From Marinococcus luteus (lineage in GTDB: Bacteria; Bacillota; Bacilli; Bacillales; Marinococcaceae), in NCBI RefSeq assembly GCF_900106595.1, contig NZ_FNNC01000002.1, positions 310,001-374,000 of the forward strand: a stretch of DNA of 64,000 bases, written 5' to 3'. The position numbers and the translations under genes were made by a program. Under the pieces are notes generated by a model. It did no database searches. It was not told the origin of the DNA and was given only the letters and a program-made list of their open reading frames with translations. Below are positions 8,509-16,392 of the stretch, piece after piece. The first letter of the stretch is position 1; each line of letters opens with the position of its first letter.

Positions 8509-8547
8509 ATGGGACAATCTGGAGCATTATGCTCCGATTTGTCCCAT
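8509..8547 (-). terminator. Palindrome downstream of acoR: terminator and possible AcoR enhancer site
   Basis: Arms 8509-8527 and 8529-8547 match at 16 of 19 positions. On the minus strand a T-run follows (A-run 8504-8509), so it fits a rho-independent terminator for acoR, whose stop is at 8558. It also lies 60-100 bases upstream of the -24/-12 promoter, where an activator-binding palindrome would be expected. Confidence 0.7.
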
Positions 8548-8557
8548 TTTGTCGCAA

Positions 8558-10339
8558 TTATTCCAGACCGTATTTTTTCAGCTTCCGGTAAAGCGTGCTT
8601 CTTGCAATCCCAAGCTGTTTGGCCGAAGCAGAAACACGGCCATTGCAGGCTTCAAGTGCCTGCTCAATCCGCCCGTATTCCATCTGTTCCCGGTAAGTAA
8701 ACCGACTTGTCGTGAGCTGCCGGGCTTCCGGGGCGGAAAGAAAAGGATCAAGGAGCACGTCCATCGGCACACTTCCTTCATAATACGTATACATACGCTC
8801 CAGTACATTGAAGAGCTCCCGGATGTTGCCCGGCCATTCGTAGCCGGCCATCTGGGCAAGCAGCTGTTTCGGCCAGTTGGCCCTCCATCCCTGCTTCTCT
8901 GAAATGTAGCGGATCAGCTCCGGCAGGTCCTCCATCCTCCGCCTGAGCGGAGGCAGCGTGAGCGGGTACACATAAATGCGGTAATACAAATCTTCCCGAA
9001 AACTTCCTTGCTGAACGAGTTCGGTAATATTTTTGTTGCTTGCAGTAATAAGCCGGAAGTTAACCGGGAGGGAGTCTCTGCTCCCAACGGGCGTGACCCG
9101 TTTCTCCTGCAGCACACGCAAAAGTGCCACCTGGGCTGCCGGGGAAATTTCAGAGATTTCGTCTAAAAAGAGGGTGCCGTTTTTCGCTTCCCGGATTTTC
9201 CCCTCGGTGCCTCCCCTCTTCGCCCCGGTAAAAGCGCCGCCATCGTAGCCAAAGAGTTCGCTTTCAAGCAGGTTTTCCGGAATAGCTCCGCAGTTGACTG
9301 CGATAAACGGACCATTTCGGTATTCACTATTGTCATGCACGAGTCTTGCCATAACTTCCTTGCCAGTGCCGGTCTCACCGAAAAGATGAACGGACACTGA
9401 CTGCTTGGCCGCCTTTTTCACTTCTGCGATCGTTTGTTCAAAGGCCGGGCTTGCTCCTACGGCTTCCCCCCGGGAAAAAGGCCGGGCCGGTGGAACCTTC
9501 TTTTTTTCCACCTCCGTACGCACAGGCTGATACCGGTAACCGAGCAGCCGGCGGGTGGCTGCAGAATAGATTGGGACTGCCAGCCGGCTGATGGCCGGAT
9601 CATTTCCCTGCTCGTCTTCCTTCCATTCCGGATGCCGGTACACTTCGGTTCCGTAAGCATTCGTCAGTAAATACGGCGTGAACGTATGGTCGCCTGCCAG
9701 AGCGTATTGAAGCAGCTCGACTTCCTGCTGACGGAGCTTTTCCTGCCAGGAGCGCTCAATCGCAAATGCCGCTGAAACGACCGTGCCCATGATCTGTTCT
9801 TTCTGCGTAAACCCAAAGGGACTCGACATATCAAGTACGCCGAGGATGCCCCCTTTGCCGTCGTATACAGGCACAGCAACGCATTCCCAGCTTTTGGAGG
9901 CTTTTGCGTAATGTTCTTCTTTTACCACCACAATCGGTTCCCCTGTAGAAAGACTGGTGCCGATGGCATTCGTCCCCACCGCACGGTCGGTCCAGGTAAC
10001 GCCCTCTCCAAAATGAATGCTCGAGGCATGAGCAAGGGAGCCTTGATGCCCGTTGATGTACAGTACTTTGCCTTGTTCATCCGTAAGCAGAAGCAAAAGC
10101 TTCATGTCCTCACAAAATCCCTGGAGCTGCCGGAGCATTGGTTCTGCCGCTTCCAGATACATTTCCCGTTCTTTTTTGTAAACCAGCCACTCTTTTTGTT
10201 CCGGCAGCTGGCCGACGCCTCCAGCTGGATCGACTCCTTCCCGTGCGCATGTATGCCATGACTCAGCGATCCGCTTTTCCATCCGTGTCCGGTCCATTAT
10301 TCCCGTCTCCGACCAACGGCTCCATTCCGCTTTATTCAC
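8558..10339 (-). CDS. acoR: Sigma-54-dependent activator of acetoin genes, AcoR family
   Basis: 593 residues from GTG 10339, placed by AAAGGGGTG just upstream; a 30-codon N-terminal extension has no SD. The domain order is a GAF-type sensor (~65-215, ligand pocket probably for acetoin or a metabolite), a linker, the AAA+ domain (~300-525) with Walker A GETGTGKE and the sigma-54-contacting GAFTGA loop, then a C-terminal Fis-type helix-turn-helix (ASAKQLGIARSTLYRKLKK). It binds upstream DNA and remodels sigma-54 holoenzyme. The target is presumably the -24/-12 promoter immediately downstream. A cre-like site overlaps its own upstream region, so CcpA repression is likely. Confidence 0.9.
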   Translation of the reverse strand: MNKAEWSRWSETGIMDRTRMEKRIAESWHTCAREGVDPAGGVGQLPEQKEWLVYKKEREMYLEAAEPMLRQLQGFCEDMKLLLLLTDEQGKVLYINGHQGSLAHASSIHFGEGVTWTDRAVGTNAIGTSLSTGEPIVVVKEEHYAKASKSWECVAVPVYDGKGGILGVLDMSSPFGFTQKEQIMGTVVSAAFAIERSWQEKLRQQEVELLQYALAGDHTFTPYLLTNAYGTEVYRHPEWKEDEQGNDPAISRLAVPIYSAATRRLLGYRYQPVRTEVEKKKVPPARPFSRGEAVGASPAFEQTIAEVKKAAKQSVSVHLFGETGTGKEVMARLVHDNSEYRNGPFIAVNCGAIPENLLESELFGYDGGAFTGAKRGGTEGKIREAKNGTLFLDEISEISPAAQVALLRVLQEKRVTPVGSRDSLPVNFRLITASNKNITELVQQGSFREDLYYRIYVYPLTLPPLRRRMEDLPELIRYISEKQGWRANWPKQLLAQMAGYEWPGNIRELFNVLERMYTYYEGSVPMDVLLDPFLSAPEARQLTTSRFTYREQMEYGRIEQALEACNGRVSASAKQLGIARSTLYRKLKKYGLE

Positions 10340-10357
10340 GACCCGCACCCCTTTTTT

Positions 10358-10371
10358 TGAAAGCGTTTTCT
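10358..10371 (-). promoter_or_regulatory. cre-like CcpA site upstream of acoR
   Basis: TGAAAGCGTTTTCT (plus strand) differs from the cre consensus TGWAANCGNTNWCA only at the last base. It lies 19-32 bases upstream of the acoR start, where bound CcpA would block transcription. Confidence 0.6.
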
Positions 10372-10426
10372 TACATATAATGTAACACGCCCTGCCTGGA
10401 GAAAAAAGAGCCGGAACATAAAAAAA

Positions 10427-10447
10427 CATCCGGCCGAAAGCCGGATG
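10427..10447 (-). terminator. Terminator of the flavin reductase gene
   Basis: CATCCGGC (10427-10434) pairs perfectly with GCCGGATG (10440-10447). On the minus strand seven T residues follow. Confidence 0.85.
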
Positions 10448-10449
10448 AG

Positions 10450-10908
10450 TTATTCCATGTAGCGGTATTTGCCTTCAAAATAAACGAGCGGTGCTTCATC
10501 CTGGACGGTCACGTTTTCCACGGACCCGATAAAGAGCGTGTGGTCTCCGGCATCGACTTCGTTATATTTCGTGCAGGCAAGCTGCGTGATGGCTCCTTCA
10601 ATGACCGGACGGTCTTCAAACCGCTCAAAGCTTACTTCTGAGTCGTCTTCTGTCTGACGGGCAAAGTAGCGCGACACTGCCTCCTGGCCGTTGCCGAGAA
10701 CACTGATGGCAAACTGGTCCGCTTCCTGCATATATTCGTGCATCGATGCCGTTTTCGCGACGGAAATGAGGATCAGCTTCGGCTCAAGTGAAACAGACAT
10801 GAACGCGTTTGCCGTCATGCCGTGGACTGTCCCTTCAAGCTCCGTCGTAAGCACCGTAACACCGGTCGTAAATTTGCCCATAGCTGCTTTAAACAATCGA
10901 TCATCCAT
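10450..10908 (-). CDS. Flavin reductase-like (FMN-binding split-barrel) protein
   Basis: 152 residues. The pattern MGKFTTGVTVLTT...HGMTANAFMSVSLEPKLILISV is the FMN-binding split barrel of the HpaC/NTA flavin reductase family, which reduces FMN/FAD with NAD(P)H and often feeds a two-component monooxygenase. The C-terminal GDHTLFIGSVENV segment is also typical. The start is ATG 10908 (GGGAGG 8 bases upstream); a longer frame begins six codons earlier. No oxygenase partner is visible within several genes, so it may act as a general reductase. It lies 94 bases after nagR and has its own terminator, so read-through from the nag operon is possible. Confidence 0.82.
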   Translation of the reverse strand: MDDRLFKAAMGKFTTGVTVLTTELEGTVHGMTANAFMSVSLEPKLILISVAKTASMHEYMQEADQFAISVLGNGQEAVSRYFARQTEDDSEVSFERFEDRPVIEGAITQLACTKYNEVDAGDHTLFIGSVENVTVQDEAPLVYFEGKYRYME

Positions 10909-11002
10909 TTGTGCGGCCTCCCTCATTATCAGCTAAACGTTATCCTGCGAGCATTTTAACGTAAATCAGCCCAGAAAACCAGAAAAGCCGCTTCGGCCAC
11001 TC

Positions 11003-11725
11003 TTACCGCGGCATGTGGATACGGAATTTGTACCGGTCTCCGCGGTAGGAGGAAATAACATGTTCAAACGGTTCTCCGTCCGCGGTATAGGTCGTCCGGG
11101 AAATTAACAGAACCGGGGCTCCCGGAACGATGCCGAGAAGCTCTGCTTCGCGCTCCGACGCAAGGGAGGCCTCGAGGGACTGGTCCGCAGAACCGATTGT
11201 GATGCCGTAATCCTGCTCGAGCCGTTTATAAATTGAGCCTGACGCCGCTTCTTCGCCAAGACCCGGGAACATCTCTGCATGCAGATAGGAATTTTCAAGC
11301 GCCATCGGCTTATTATCCGCAAGCCTAAGCCGCTCCATCCGGTAGACCGACCCGCCTTTCAGCTGAAGCAGCCTGGCTGTAGCCACGTCCGCTTCTTCCA
11401 TTTGAAACAGCTGCAGCTCGCTGCTTGCTTTCATGCCGCGTGCTTTCATATCTTCGGTAAAGCTCGTGAGGCCCTGAAGCATCTGTTCAATCTTAGGTTC
11501 AGCAACAAACGTTCCTTTACCTTTTTCCCTCGTCAGCAGCTGTTCGCTTACAAGCTCCGTCACTGCCTGGCGGACAGTCATACGGCTCACATCAAATTCT
11601 TCAGCAAAAATACGCTCGGACGGAAGCATATAGCCCGGAGGCCATTCACCGCTCTCAAGCTTTCCGCGGATCATTTCCTGTATTTGATAATAAATTGGCA
11701 GCGGGGATTTTTTGTTGATTTTCAT
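11003..11725 (-). CDS. nagR: GntR/HutC family repressor of GlcNAc genes
   Basis: 240 residues. The N-terminal winged helix (LPIYYQIQEMIRGKLESGEW, PSERIFAEEFDVSRMTVRQAV) is followed by a UTRA effector domain (~85-235). This fits the NagR/YvoA/DasR group, which senses glucosamine-6-P or GlcNAc-6-P and releases dre operators. A dre-like site stands before nagA. The start is ATG 11725: GGGAGG is 7 bases upstream, whereas the ATG three codons earlier abuts the SD. It is the last gene of nagA-nagB-nagR, 27 bases after nagB, so it is autoregulated if the operator works as expected. Confidence 0.9.
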   Translation of the reverse strand: MKINKKSPLPIYYQIQEMIRGKLESGEWPPGYMLPSERIFAEEFDVSRMTVRQAVTELVSEQLLTREKGKGTFVAEPKIEQMLQGLTSFTEDMKARGMKASSELQLFQMEEADVATARLLQLKGGSVYRMERLRLADNKPMALENSYLHAEMFPGLGEEAASGSIYKRLEQDYGITIGSADQSLEASLASEREAELLGIVPGAPVLLISRTTYTADGEPFEHVISSYRGDRYKFRIHMPR

Positions 11726-11752
11726 ATACGGCATCCTCCCGTTTTCACGTTT

Positions 11753-12508
11753 TCACCCGGTAAAGCGCCGCAGCACTTCTGCGGGGACATCCGCCAGCGC
11801 TTCTTCATCAGCAATCACCGTTACGCTGGAGTGCTTTTTCAGTACGGAAGCCGGGAAGTCTTCCTGCACCTCTCCTTCAAGCAGACGAAGAAGCGCTTCT
11901 TTTTTACGTCTGCCAAATACGAGCAAAAGAATCTCACGGCTTTCCATAATGGTTTCAATTCCCATGGTTACCGCCTGCTCCGGCACGTCTTCGATAGTCG
12001 CAAAATATCTGGCGTTGGCTTCTCTGGTTGACGGTTTCAATTGTATCACATGCGTCCGGCTTGAAAAGGAGGTGCCGGGTTCATTAAACCCGATGTGGCC
12101 GTTTTCGCCAATGCCGAGCAGCTGCATATCGATGCCGCCAGCTGCCGCAATGTGCTTTTCGTAGCGCCTGCATTCCTGCTCCAGATCATCGGCTGTTCCG
12201 TTCGGAAGATGCGTCTGTTCCGGCCGCAGCTGCAGCGGCCGAAAGACTTTGTGCTGCATGTACGCGTGATAGCTTTGCGGATGTTCTTTCGGCATGCCGG
12301 CATATTCATCAAGGTTAAATGTTGTAACGCGGGAAAGGTCGATGCCCCCCCGGTCATAGATTTTCTTCAGCTGCTGATACGTCCCCTCCGGCGTCCCACC
12401 GGTAGCCAGGCCGAGCACACTGTCCGGCTTCTCCTGCACCTTACCGGCAATCATTTCTGCCGCATGCACGCTCAATGCTTCTCTGTCAGTTACACGGATA
12501 AGCTTCAC
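11753..12508 (-). CDS. nagB: Glucosamine-6-phosphate deaminase
   Basis: 251 residues, normal for Firmicute NagB. It converts glucosamine-6-P to fructose-6-P and ammonia in the cytosol, feeding glycolysis. Visible features are LGLATGGTPEGTYQ (phosphate loop), VTTFNLDEYAGM (catalytic Asp/Glu) and IGENGHIGFNEPG (active-site His). The start is GTG 12508, giving the family-typical MKLIRVTD; AAGGAGAA precedes it. The start overlaps the nagA stop by four bases (GTGA), so the two are translationally coupled. The long allosteric C-terminal extension of the enterobacterial enzyme is absent. Confidence 0.95.
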   Translation of the reverse strand: MKLIRVTDREALSVHAAEMIAGKVQEKPDSVLGLATGGTPEGTYQQLKKIYDRGGIDLSRVTTFNLDEYAGMPKEHPQSYHAYMQHKVFRPLQLRPEQTHLPNGTADDLEQECRRYEKHIAAAGGIDMQLLGIGENGHIGFNEPGTSFSSRTHVIQLKPSTREANARYFATIEDVPEQAVTMGIETIMESREILLLVFGRRKKEALLRLLEGEVQEDFPASVLKKHSSVTVIADEEALADVPAEVLRRFTG

Positions 12509-13710
12509 GGCTTCACTTCTCCTTTCTGTTCGAACGCAGCAACTCGCCCTCGGCACCAGACCTTCTGTATATGCATACTGTCGTCCATCCAGACAATATC
12601 GGCATCTTTACCAGCCTGAATGCTTCCTTTCCGCTCCGAGAGTCCTATTTCATGCGCGGCGTTCCAGGAGGTCATGCGCACCGCTTCCTCGCGGCTGCAG
12701 CCTGTAAATGCCTGAATGTTGCGGAAGCCCTTATCCATAGCTAGCATGCTCCCGGCAATCGTGCCGTCCGCCAGATACGGCTTGTCTCCGGCCACCGTTA
12801 CCTGCTGGCCTCCGAGATCGTATGAACCGTCCGGCAGATTTTTGGCCCTCAGGGAATCAGTAATAACGCAGATCCGGCCGGCCCCGGCTGCCTGATAGGC
12901 AAGCTTGACCATGTCCGGATGGCTGTGGACGCCGTCTGCGATAATTTCAACGGTAAGACCAGGGTTTAAAAGCGCTGCGGCAGCAACACCTGGCTCCCGG
13001 TGATGCAGCCCGCTCATGCCGTTGTACAGATGGGTAATGTGTGAAAGACCCTTTTTTGCAGCTTCATCTACGAGCGCTTTGGAAGCATTCGAATGCGCAG
13101 CAGAAGCGATGACGCCCATGCTTTGCAGGTGAGCAGTCAGCGCAAAGTCCGGGTCATGCTCCGGAGCCAGTGAGACAATCCGGATCGCATTTCCGGAAGC
13201 ACGACGCCACGTTTCAAACAAATCCACCGAGGCCGGGACCATAAATTCAGCCGGCTGGGCGCCGGCTTTGGAAGGTTCAAAAAACGGGCCTTCAACGTGG
13301 GCTCCTGCAATTTCCGCCTGGCCCTCTCCCGGCATGGTTTTACGGTGTTCAGCCACTGCTTTCAGGGCTCTTGTAATATCCTCGCTCTTCTGGGTAATCG
13401 TAGTTGGAAGAAACGCCGTTGTACCTTCAGCCGGCAGTACCCGGGCCATTGTTTCCAGTGCCTCCGTGGTACCGTCCATCGCGTCTGCTCCCTGGACGCC
13501 GTGAATATGCATATCAATCATTCCCGGTATAAAGAAGCCCCTGGAACCGTCCACCATAATTGCCCTGCGGCGTGTTTCCTCCGGCACTTCCTGCAGGCGG
13601 TCCATGCTTCCTGTCCGGTGGACTGCCTGCCCGCGGATCCAGATGAACTGACCGGTTGAGGTACGGTCTGCGTTTACAATAGTCGCTGAGTATATAATAG
13701 TATCTTCCAC
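12505..13710 (-). CDS. nagA: N-acetylglucosamine-6-phosphate deacetylase
   Basis: 401 residues. An amidohydrolase-fold metalloenzyme that removes acetate from GlcNAc-6-P, upstream of NagB. Visible are the metal-site motif PGMIDMHIHGVQGADAMD near residue 60, the AGAHVEGPFF glutamate near 135, ASAAHSNAS and SHITHLYNGM histidines, and CVITDSLRA aspartate near 280. The start is GTG 13710 with AAAGGGGGA 6 bases upstream; 39 extra upstream codons run through the operator region and are not credible. It is the first gene of the nag operon. Confidence 0.95.
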   Translation of the reverse strand: MEDTIIYSATIVNADRTSTGQFIWIRGQAVHRTGSMDRLQEVPEETRRRAIMVDGSRGFFIPGMIDMHIHGVQGADAMDGTTEALETMARVLPAEGTTAFLPTTITQKSEDITRALKAVAEHRKTMPGEGQAEIAGAHVEGPFFEPSKAGAQPAEFMVPASVDLFETWRRASGNAIRIVSLAPEHDPDFALTAHLQSMGVIASAAHSNASKALVDEAAKKGLSHITHLYNGMSGLHHREPGVAAAALLNPGLTVEIIADGVHSHPDMVKLAYQAAGAGRICVITDSLRAKNLPDGSYDLGGQQVTVAGDKPYLADGTIAGSMLAMDKGFRNIQAFTGCSREEAVRMTSWNAAHEIGLSERKGSIQAGKDADIVWMDDSMHIQKVWCRGRVAAFEQKGEVKP

Positions 13711-13751
13711 TACGAGTCCCCCTTTGTCTATATCGTACCAGTATAAAATAT

Positions 13752-13767
13752 AGTTGTCTATACCAAT
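13752..13767 (-). promoter_or_regulatory. NagR/DasR-type operator (dre) before nagA
   Basis: The minus strand reads ATTGGTATAGACAACT, a near-palindrome of the dre class (TGGT-TATAGA-type core). It stands about 42 bases upstream of the nagA GTG and overlaps a possible SigA -35. The operon's last gene encodes a NagR-type repressor. Confidence 0.75.
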
Positions 13768-13776
13768 TATGCCAAA

Positions 13777-13800
13777 AAACCAGGAACCTACTCCTGGTTT
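13777..13800 (-). terminator. Terminator of the 13.8-kb dehydrogenase gene
   Basis: AAACCAGGA (13777-13785) pairs with TCCTGGTTT (13792-13800). On minus a T-run follows. The stem overlaps the stop codon at 13799-13801. Confidence 0.85.
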
Positions 13801-14758
13801 ACAGCTGATCCTGAGGCACCTGGCCATTTAATACCTGCAGCACGTTTTCCGCCGCCCGCAGCGACATATTGTTTTCATTTTCCTCCGTAAAGGACCCGAT
13901 ATGCGGAAGCGTCACCACGTGTGGAAATGCGAGCAGCGGATGGTCGGAAGGGACCGGTTCCTCCGAAAATACGTCCAGACCGGCACTCCGTATCCACCGG
14001 TTCTGCAGCGCTTTGATCAGCGCCTCTTCATCCACGACGCCTCCCCGCGACCCGTTAATAAATACAGCAGACGATTTCATCCGGCGAAAAGCTGCTTCGT
14101 CCATTAAATGGTACGTCTCTTTTGTGAGCGGCGTCATTGTACAGACAAAATCCGACCGTTCTAGCAGCGGCTCAAGTGCTGTCCGCGACGCACCGTATTT
14201 TTCCTCCGCTTCGCGCTTTTGGGAGCGGTTATAATATAAAATGTCCATGTCAAAGCCAAAGCGGGCCCGTTTGGCAATCGCTTCCCCGATCCGCCCCATG
14301 CCGATAATGCCGAGCGTCCGGTGGTGCACATCCACACCGAAATAATCATCCGGAAGCGTATTCTGCCACCTTCCGTCTTTCACGTAGCGGTCGGTTTCCG
14401 GAATGCGTCTGGCCGTCGCCAGCAGCAGGCCAAAAATAGCGTCTGCGGTCGTATCGTTTAACACTCCCGGCGTATTGGAAGCATAGACGCCCCGGGCTTT
14501 CAAAGCTTCCAGATCCAGATTATCGTAGCCAACAGAAACGTTGGCGGCAATACGGAGGTGAGGAGCCTGTTTCAGAAAAGCTTCATCGATTTCATATTCG
14601 ATACCGATAATGGCTTCAGCCTCCGCCATCGTTTCGCGAAAAGCCGGATCTTCGAGCGTTTCGCTTCGTTCAAAATACCGGACCTCACACGTTTCTGCCA
14701 ATTTTTCACGGGCCTCCCTGCTGACCCGGTTGTAGGCAGCGACTAATGGTTTTTCCAT
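13799..14758 (-). CDS. D-2-hydroxyacid dehydrogenase (GhrB/hydroxypyruvate-glyoxylate reductase type)
   Basis: 319 residues. The NAD(P)-binding loop TLGIIGMGRIGEAIAKRA is near residue 145; GSRGGVVDEEALIKAL supplies the catalytic Arg region and LPHIGSFTEENENNM the catalytic His near 285. The family reduces glyoxylate, hydroxypyruvate or other 2-oxoacids reversibly. The SD AAGGAG lies 7 bases before ATG 14758. A close paralogue lies at 15309-16286, in the same orientation, with two tiny plus-strand ORFs in between. Substrate is not decidable from sequence. Confidence 0.88.
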   Translation of the reverse strand: MEKPLVAAYNRVSREAREKLAETCEVRYFERSETLEDPAFRETMAEAEAIIGIEYEIDEAFLKQAPHLRIAANVSVGYDNLDLEALKARGVYASNTPGVLNDTTADAIFGLLLATARRIPETDRYVKDGRWQNTLPDDYFGVDVHHRTLGIIGMGRIGEAIAKRARFGFDMDILYYNRSQKREAEEKYGASRTALEPLLERSDFVCTMTPLTKETYHLMDEAAFRRMKSSAVFINGSRGGVVDEEALIKALQNRWIRSAGLDVFSEEPVPSDHPLLAFPHVVTLPHIGSFTEENENNMSLRAAENVLQVLNGQVPQDQL

Positions 14759-14846
14759 ACATAGTCTCCTTTCGTCCCATTTTCAGTGATTTTCACCGTT
14801 TGTTCACTGATAGCTCCTTTATAAGCTCATTTTCTTTAAAAACGAT

Positions 14847-14873
14847 GTTTTATCTTCGTTTCATCCTGGGAAT
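14847..14873 (+). promoter_or_regulatory. SigB-like promoter before the 39-aa ORF
   Basis: GTTTTA (14847-14852), a 15-base spacer, then GGGAAT (14868-14873), close to the general-stress consensus GTTTAA-N12-15-GGGWAW. It lies about 37 bases upstream of the small ORF start. Confidence 0.5.
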
Positions 14874-14910
14874 AGTCCCCTTACAATATTCAAAAGAAAG
14901 GGGCATTTTC

Positions 14911-15030
14911 ATGTTATTTATTGAAGCCCGCAAACGCATGCAGGAAGACGCTGTCAAAAACGGAGAACAGCAGGTCAAGCAACCAAAGCAGGCCGCAAAG
15001 CGGAAATTCCGTAAACAAAAAAGCAGCTGA
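14911..15030 (+). CDS. Small basic protein, 39 aa, unknown
   Basis: MLFIEARKRMQEDAVKNGEQ begins a 39-residue protein whose C-terminal half is Lys/Arg/Gln-rich and probably unstructured. SD GAAAGGGG lies 8 bases before ATG 14911, and a SigB-like promoter lies further upstream, which together argue for a real gene. I recognise no family. It could be a nucleic-acid- or membrane-associated stress peptide, but that is speculation. Confidence 0.5.
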   Translation: MLFIEARKRMQEDAVKNGEQQVKQPKQAAKRKFRKQKSS

Positions 15031-15043
15031 AACCGAACTTCAT

Positions 15044-15069
15044 GATTACAACGTCCTTCAACAGGGTAT
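15044..15069 (+). promoter_or_regulatory. Weak SigB-like promoter before the 30-aa ORF
   Basis: GATTAC (15044-15049), a 14-base spacer, then a perfect GGGTAT -10 (15064-15069). The -35 matches only partly. It lies 40 bases upstream of the ORF. Confidence 0.35.
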
Positions 15070-15109
15070 CCGGTAAATAAGAATTTGAAGATGGAGGACG
15101 TTAACTACT

Positions 15110-15202
15110 ATGAGAAAATTAATTAAAATGGCTGTCAAAGTCGGACCTTTTGTTTATCCGTATGTACGAAAATGGTGGAAAAACCGCAAACAAAAGCGCT
15201 GA
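15110..15202 (+). CDS. Very small cationic amphipathic protein, 30 aa, unknown
   Basis: MRKLIKMAVKVGPFVYPYVR followed by a W-W-K-N-R-K tail: strongly basic, with a central hydrophobic/aromatic stretch, as in small membrane-surface peptides. A GGAGG SD lies at 15093-15097, 12 bases from ATG 15110, a long but usable spacing. It follows the 39-aa ORF by 79 bases. Its own GGGTAT -10 supports transcription. No homologous family is known to me; treat it as a candidate gene. Confidence 0.45.
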   Translation: MRKLIKMAVKVGPFVYPYVRKWWKNRKQKR

Positions 15203-15308
15203 AATCATAAAGCGCTCATATAAAAGCTGAAAAAGACAGCCGTTCTCGCATACAGAGGGCGGTTCTTCTTATGTCCAAAACCGCCTCCTGTCTGCCCCCC
15301 CCGGACGC

Positions 15309-16286
15309 CTACTTTCTGCCTTTGTCCCACACCTTTTCATTGACGAGGGCTTCCGGTTTTTCTCCTTTTAGGGCCTTTATGCACTGCCCGGCTGCCTCCA
15401 TATACATCGCTTCCCGGGTTTCTACCGTACCGGTGCCGATATGAGGAAGCAGCGTCACTTCAGGCATAGTGAAAAATGGATGGTCCGATGGCAGCGGTTC
15501 CTCTTCAAACACGTCGAGTCCTGCCGCGAAAATCTCTTTTTCCTGAAGGGCCGTAATCAGCGCCTGTTCATCTACGACAGACCCGCGGCCGCCATTCAGA
15601 AATACTGCTGTTGATTTCATCTTCCGGAAGGCCTCTGCACCGAGCATATGCTTTGTCTCATCGGTCAGCGGCAGCAGCACCATTACCACATCCGATGAAG
15701 CGAGCAGATCATCGAGCTGTTCATAGACGGCGCCGGTTTCTTTTTCTGCCTGTTCATGCCGGGAACGGTTGTAGTAGCTGACTTCCATCCGGAAGCCTTC
15801 CTTTGCCCGGCGGGCGATTTCTTTTCCTATGCCGCCCATGCCAATGATGCCGAGCTTTTTATGATGAACATTCAGACCGAACCATTCCTTCGGCGCGTTC
15901 CGGTCCCATTCTCCGTTTTTAACAAGCTCATGCATCTCCATCAGACGCCGGGAGGCACCGATCATCAGCCCAAACATCGTGTCTGCCATCGTATCAACGA
16001 CCGCCGCCGGAGTGTTTGTGACTACAACGCCGTGGTCCGTCAGCAGATCAACGTCAAGATTATCCACCCCGGCTGAAGCATTACTTACTACCCGAAGCTC
16101 CGGTGCTTTATCCAACAGGTCCTGATTCACTGGGAGTCCCGCTCCAATAAGTGCCTCCGCGTTCGGCAGCACCTCCATGAATTTCTCCCGTTCTTTATTC
16201 GGACGGATCACATGAAGCTCTGCTTCTGCTTCCAGGTACTCCCGGACGTGCTCCGGTGGATTCGTATAGGCAATAATAACAGACAT
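15309..16286 (-). CDS. D-2-hydroxyacid dehydrogenase, second paralogue
   Basis: 325 residues, aligned end to end with the 13.8-kb enzyme. It has LGIIGMGGIGKEIARRA (Rossmann loop), GGRGSVVDEQALITAL (catalytic Arg region) and LPHIGTGTVETREAM (catalytic His). SD AAGGAG precedes ATG 16286 by 9 bases. It is transcribed divergently from csbD and its upstream region may overlap the csbD promoter. The pair probably arose by local duplication, and the different residues around the active site allow different 2-oxoacid preferences. Confidence 0.88.
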   Translation of the reverse strand: MSVIIAYTNPPEHVREYLEAEAELHVIRPNKEREKFMEVLPNAEALIGAGLPVNQDLLDKAPELRVVSNASAGVDNLDVDLLTDHGVVVTNTPAAVVDTMADTMFGLMIGASRRLMEMHELVKNGEWDRNAPKEWFGLNVHHKKLGIIGMGGIGKEIARRAKEGFRMEVSYYNRSRHEQAEKETGAVYEQLDDLLASSDVVMVLLPLTDETKHMLGAEAFRKMKSTAVFLNGGRGSVVDEQALITALQEKEIFAAGLDVFEEEPLPSDHPFFTMPEVTLLPHIGTGTVETREAMYMEAAGQCIKALKGEKPEALVNEKVWDKGRK

Positions 16287-16329
16287 ACAGGCATGCTCCT
16301 TTTTGTACGTATTTTTAATTGAATCATTT

Positions 16330-16355
16330 GTTTTATCCCGAACGTCAAAGGGAAT
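16330..16355 (+). promoter_or_regulatory. SigB-like promoter of csbD
   Basis: GTTTTA (16330-16335), N14, GGGAAT (16350-16355), 38 bases upstream of csbD. csbD in B. subtilis is a known sigma-B gene, so function and motif agree. Confidence 0.7.
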
Positions 16356-16392
16356 ATTCCCCGTACGGACTTAATACAGGAGGTATTCATTT

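Noticed and set aside
15237-15300. Inverted repeat after the second hydroxyacid dehydrogenase as its terminator
   Set aside because: GGGCGGTT/AACCGCC pairs, but the loop is long and no T-run follows on either strand.
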